Shown here in pieces: positions 6,215 through 7,702 of a stretch of 7,702 nucleotides of DNA. Positions within the stretch are counted from its first letter, which is position 1; every line of letters begins with the position of its first letter. Both the position numbers and the translations under genes were made by a program. The notes under the pieces are model-generated. The model was not told the DNA's origin. It searched no databases and worked only from the letters and a program-made list of their open reading frames with translations. The stretch spans positions 1 to 7,702 of the forward strand of contig JALRFN010000194.1 of assembly GCA_023268425.1 (NCBI GenBank), read 5' to 3'. The DNA comes from Burkholderiaceae bacterium. Its GTDB lineage: Bacteria > Pseudomonadota > Gammaproteobacteria > Burkholderiales > Burkholderiaceae_C.

Positions 6215-6724
6215 ATGAAGTCACTGTTGTTCGCCTTGGTCATTTGCGTCGGTGCTTGTCAAGCCTTTGCTGCTGAGCGGATGCGCGTGTTCGGCGAGCG
6301 ATCCATGCCGACACCAGCACAAGAGCCCCATTTGGTGAAGGTTGTGATGTACCGCACAGTTGCTGACGATGCGAGTGGTGCGGCCAATCGACCCGTATAC
6401 GTCTACAAGGGTGGTCGCCTGCTGGCTCCTTTGCTCGCAGGTGGTTTTATTGAGCTGAGCATCTGCGCGGGGCTGGAGCCCGTGGCGCTTGAGTTGAGGC
6501 AGCCAAGTGACACGGTGCCAAAGGGAGAGGGCGTGCAAGAGCGTGTCGCTTTACCAACAAAGCCGGGCGTCTATTTTGCTGCGATTAGCCCCGGGACCCT
6601 CTCTGGCGTCAGCTTTTCAAGCGTCCCCCCAGATCGGACGACTCAAGAGAGCGTGCGCGAGCAAATTCATGCCAAGCCAAGACTGGTCAATGCGGGCTCT
6701 GCGACCTGCGTTCAGCGCCAATAA
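6215..6724 (+). CDS. Small exported protein upstream of adhesin, DUF2846-like fold suspected
   Basis: The protein has 169 residues. The N terminus, MKSLLFALVICVGACQAFAAER, is a Sec signal peptide. Cleavage after AFA (near residue 19) looks most likely; VGAC at 12-15 is a weak lipobox, so a lipoprotein cannot be excluded. The mature part has a beta-rich stretch at about 40-94 (VKVVMYRTV, then RPVYVYKGGRLLAPLLAGGF, then LSICAGLEPVALEL). From memory, this resembles the N-terminal domain of OmpA-family proteins encoded beside type I-secreted adhesins, but no OmpA-like peptidoglycan-binding domain follows. Cys84 and Cys165 could form a disulfide in the periplasm. The ribosome site is weak. The adhesin start lies 27 bases downstream, so the two are probably co-transcribed. 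A role in adhesin export or anchoring is inference from position. Confidence 0.7.
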   Translation: MKSLLFALVICVGACQAFAAERMRVFGERSMPTPAQEPHLVKVVMYRTVADDASGAANRPVYVYKGGRLLAPLLAGGFIELSICAGLEPVALELRQPSDTVPKGEGVQERVALPTKPGVYFAAISPGTLSGVSFSSVPPDRTTQESVREQIHAKPRLVNAGSATCVQRQ

Positions 6725-6751
6725 GCAAGAAAAAATCAATACAGAAAGCCA

Positions 6752-7702
6752 ATGATGGGAAATGTCATCCTCATTAGTGTCAAGGTCGACGGCGTCGAAA
6801 CGCGGTCCTTGGCCATGGATTTGAATGTCCAAACCAGCATGGAGCTGTTGGCGCAGAGTCATGCGCAGTACGAGCTCGTCGATGTTGAAGCAGGCGTGGC
6901 GCCCGACCGAGTCCGTTTGGAGCGCGTGGGCAATGACTTGCGGATCAGCCTGGAAGATCGCGTGGGTCAAATCACCATTCGCGATTACTACAACGAGCAA
7001 GGCCTCGATGTTGTTGGTGTGGCAGAAGACGGTCAGCTCTACAGCTACATCCCGGGCTCCGGCGAACTCAGCGAATATTTACCCAACCTGGCCGATGGAA
7101 CAGGATATTTCCATGTGTTGGGTCAGTACGATGCTGCAAGCGCTGCGGTAGCTGTCACGGGGTTCAATCCGGCTTTTTTGAGTGCTGGGCTCTTGGGCGC
7201 TGGCGGAGGCGGGGGAGGTGGTAGCTCGCCAACGCCGACGACGACAGACTCGGGCGGGTCCAATGTGAGCCCAGCTGGCGGATCGGATATCACATCCCCA
7301 GATATTCCGTGGATTCGCAGCTTTGCCGATATCGATGGCGACGGTAACGTAGAGATTGTGGGTACCGCGGAAGCGGGCAGTACGCTCAGTATCGACGCGC
7401 CGGACGGGAAAACATTCACAGCGGTGGTCGACGCAAGCGGCGATTTCAACATTGAACTGACTGGAGTGACGGCGGTTACTGGCACTTACACGGCGATTGC
7501 GACCGACTTGGCTGGTAACGAGAGTGAACTCACCACGCGCAGCGTCACCGATTTGACGGCACCGCAGGCGCCCTCGATCACAGACGTGAGCGATGACGAC
7601 GGCGACGGCAAGCCCGAAGTGAGTGGCACGGCCGAGCCGGGCGACACGGTGACGATCAAGACACCGGATGGCAAGACCTTCACCACGGTGGCTGATAGCA
7701 GC
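6752..7702 (+). CDS. BapA/LapA-like Ig-repeat surface adhesin, 3'-partial
   Basis: The frame stays open to the window end; 317 residues are visible. There is no Sec signal, as expected for a type I-secreted protein. Residues 1-125 form a beta-rich head with VGNDLRISLEDRVGQITIRDYY (59-80), which recalls the BapA prefix-like domain. A small hydrophobic stretch (about 130-150) leads into seven glycines (151-157) and a Ser/Thr/Pro/Gly linker (158-178). Such a segment often follows the head in these adhesins and is linked to retention in the outer membrane. From 179 on, 88-residue Ig-like repeats begin, each with a DxDGDGxxE loop. The whole protein is likely very long, with C-terminal RTX and secretion signals beyond the window. 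ATG 6752 and ATG 6755 are adjacent and in frame; the weak site AGAAAG (6743-6748) does not decide between them. Biofilm or attachment function is inferred from the family. Confidence 0.82.
   Translation, partial: MMGNVILISVKVDGVETRSLAMDLNVQTSMELLAQSHAQYELVDVEAGVAPDRVRLERVGNDLRISLEDRVGQITIRDYYNEQGLDVVGVAEDGQLYSYIPGSGELSEYLPNLADGTGYFHVLGQYDAASAAVAVTGFNPAFLSAGLLGAGGGGGGGSSPTPTTTDSGGSNVSPAGGSDITSPDIPWIRSFADIDGDGNVEIVGTAEAGSTLSIDAPDGKTFTAVVDASGDFNIELTGVTAVTGTYTAIATDLAGNESELTTRSVTDLTAPQAPSITDVSDDDGDGKPEVSGTAEPGDTVTIKTPDGKTFTTVADSS
7286..7549 (+). repeat. Ig-like repeat 1 of the adhesin (88 residues)
   Basis: This unit runs from DITSPDIP (residue 179) to just before DLTAPQAP (267). It contains D193-I-D-G-D-G-N-V-E201, then VGTAEAGSTLSI, DGKTFTAVVD and GTYTAIATDLAGNESE, the typical strand pattern of bacterial Ig-like (Big) domains. 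Confidence 0.85.
7550..7702 (+). repeat. Ig-like repeat 2 of the adhesin, cut by the window end
   Basis: This unit starts at DLTAPQAP (residue 267) and repeats the order of unit 1: D281-D-D-G-D-G-K-P-E289, then VSGTAEPGDTVTI and DGKTFTTVAD. The phase is exactly 88 residues (264 bases). Codon choice differs from unit 1 at many positions, so the units are not freshly copied. Confidence 0.85.

Noticed and set aside
6507..6755. Plus-strand open frame bridging the small exported gene and the adhesin start
   Set aside because: It is an out-of-frame reading of the exported gene; the correct frames on both sides have better support.

Overview
The window looks like a chromosomal segment of a betaproteobacterium, most likely Burkholderiales/Comamonadaceae. 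This is inferred from protein flavour, moderately high GC and gene content; no rRNA or other phylogenetic marker is present. All supported genes lie on the + strand. I see no tRNA, rRNA, CRISPR array, insertion sequence or origin.

Region 1 (1-1718) holds the 3' part of an iron-sulfur oxidoreductase with CCG-type cysteine motifs, followed after 8 bases by a DUF3501 protein. This is a conserved two-gene unit that, in other bacteria, often sits behind a rubrerythrin gene, so a role in redox or oxidative-stress chemistry is plausible. A weak terminator-like hairpin follows.

Region 2 (about 1770-5987) appears to be one compact operon. It starts with a hairpin-bearing leader, then yaaA (peroxide-stress protein). 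Next is an 843-residue protein built as two copies of a TPR + glycosyltransferase-like + beta-rich module. The last gene is queF (preQ0 reductase of queuosine synthesis). The stop of yaaA abuts the start of the large gene, and the large gene overlaps queF by 8 bases, so translation of the three is probably coupled. The duplicated module protein is the least described item here.

Region 3 (5988-6214) is a non-coding gap. It has an imperfect hairpin, an AT-rich stretch with a sigma70-like promoter candidate, and a 12-codon reading frame that resembles the start of the downstream adhesin gene.

Region 4 (6215-7702) encodes a small exported protein and then the N-terminal part of a large Ig-like-repeat surface protein. 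The latter has no Sec signal, a beta-rich head, a glycine tract, and 88-residue Ig-like repeats each carrying a DxDGDGxxE calcium-loop-like motif. This layout fits type I-secreted BapA/LapA-like adhesins. The gene runs off the end of the window.
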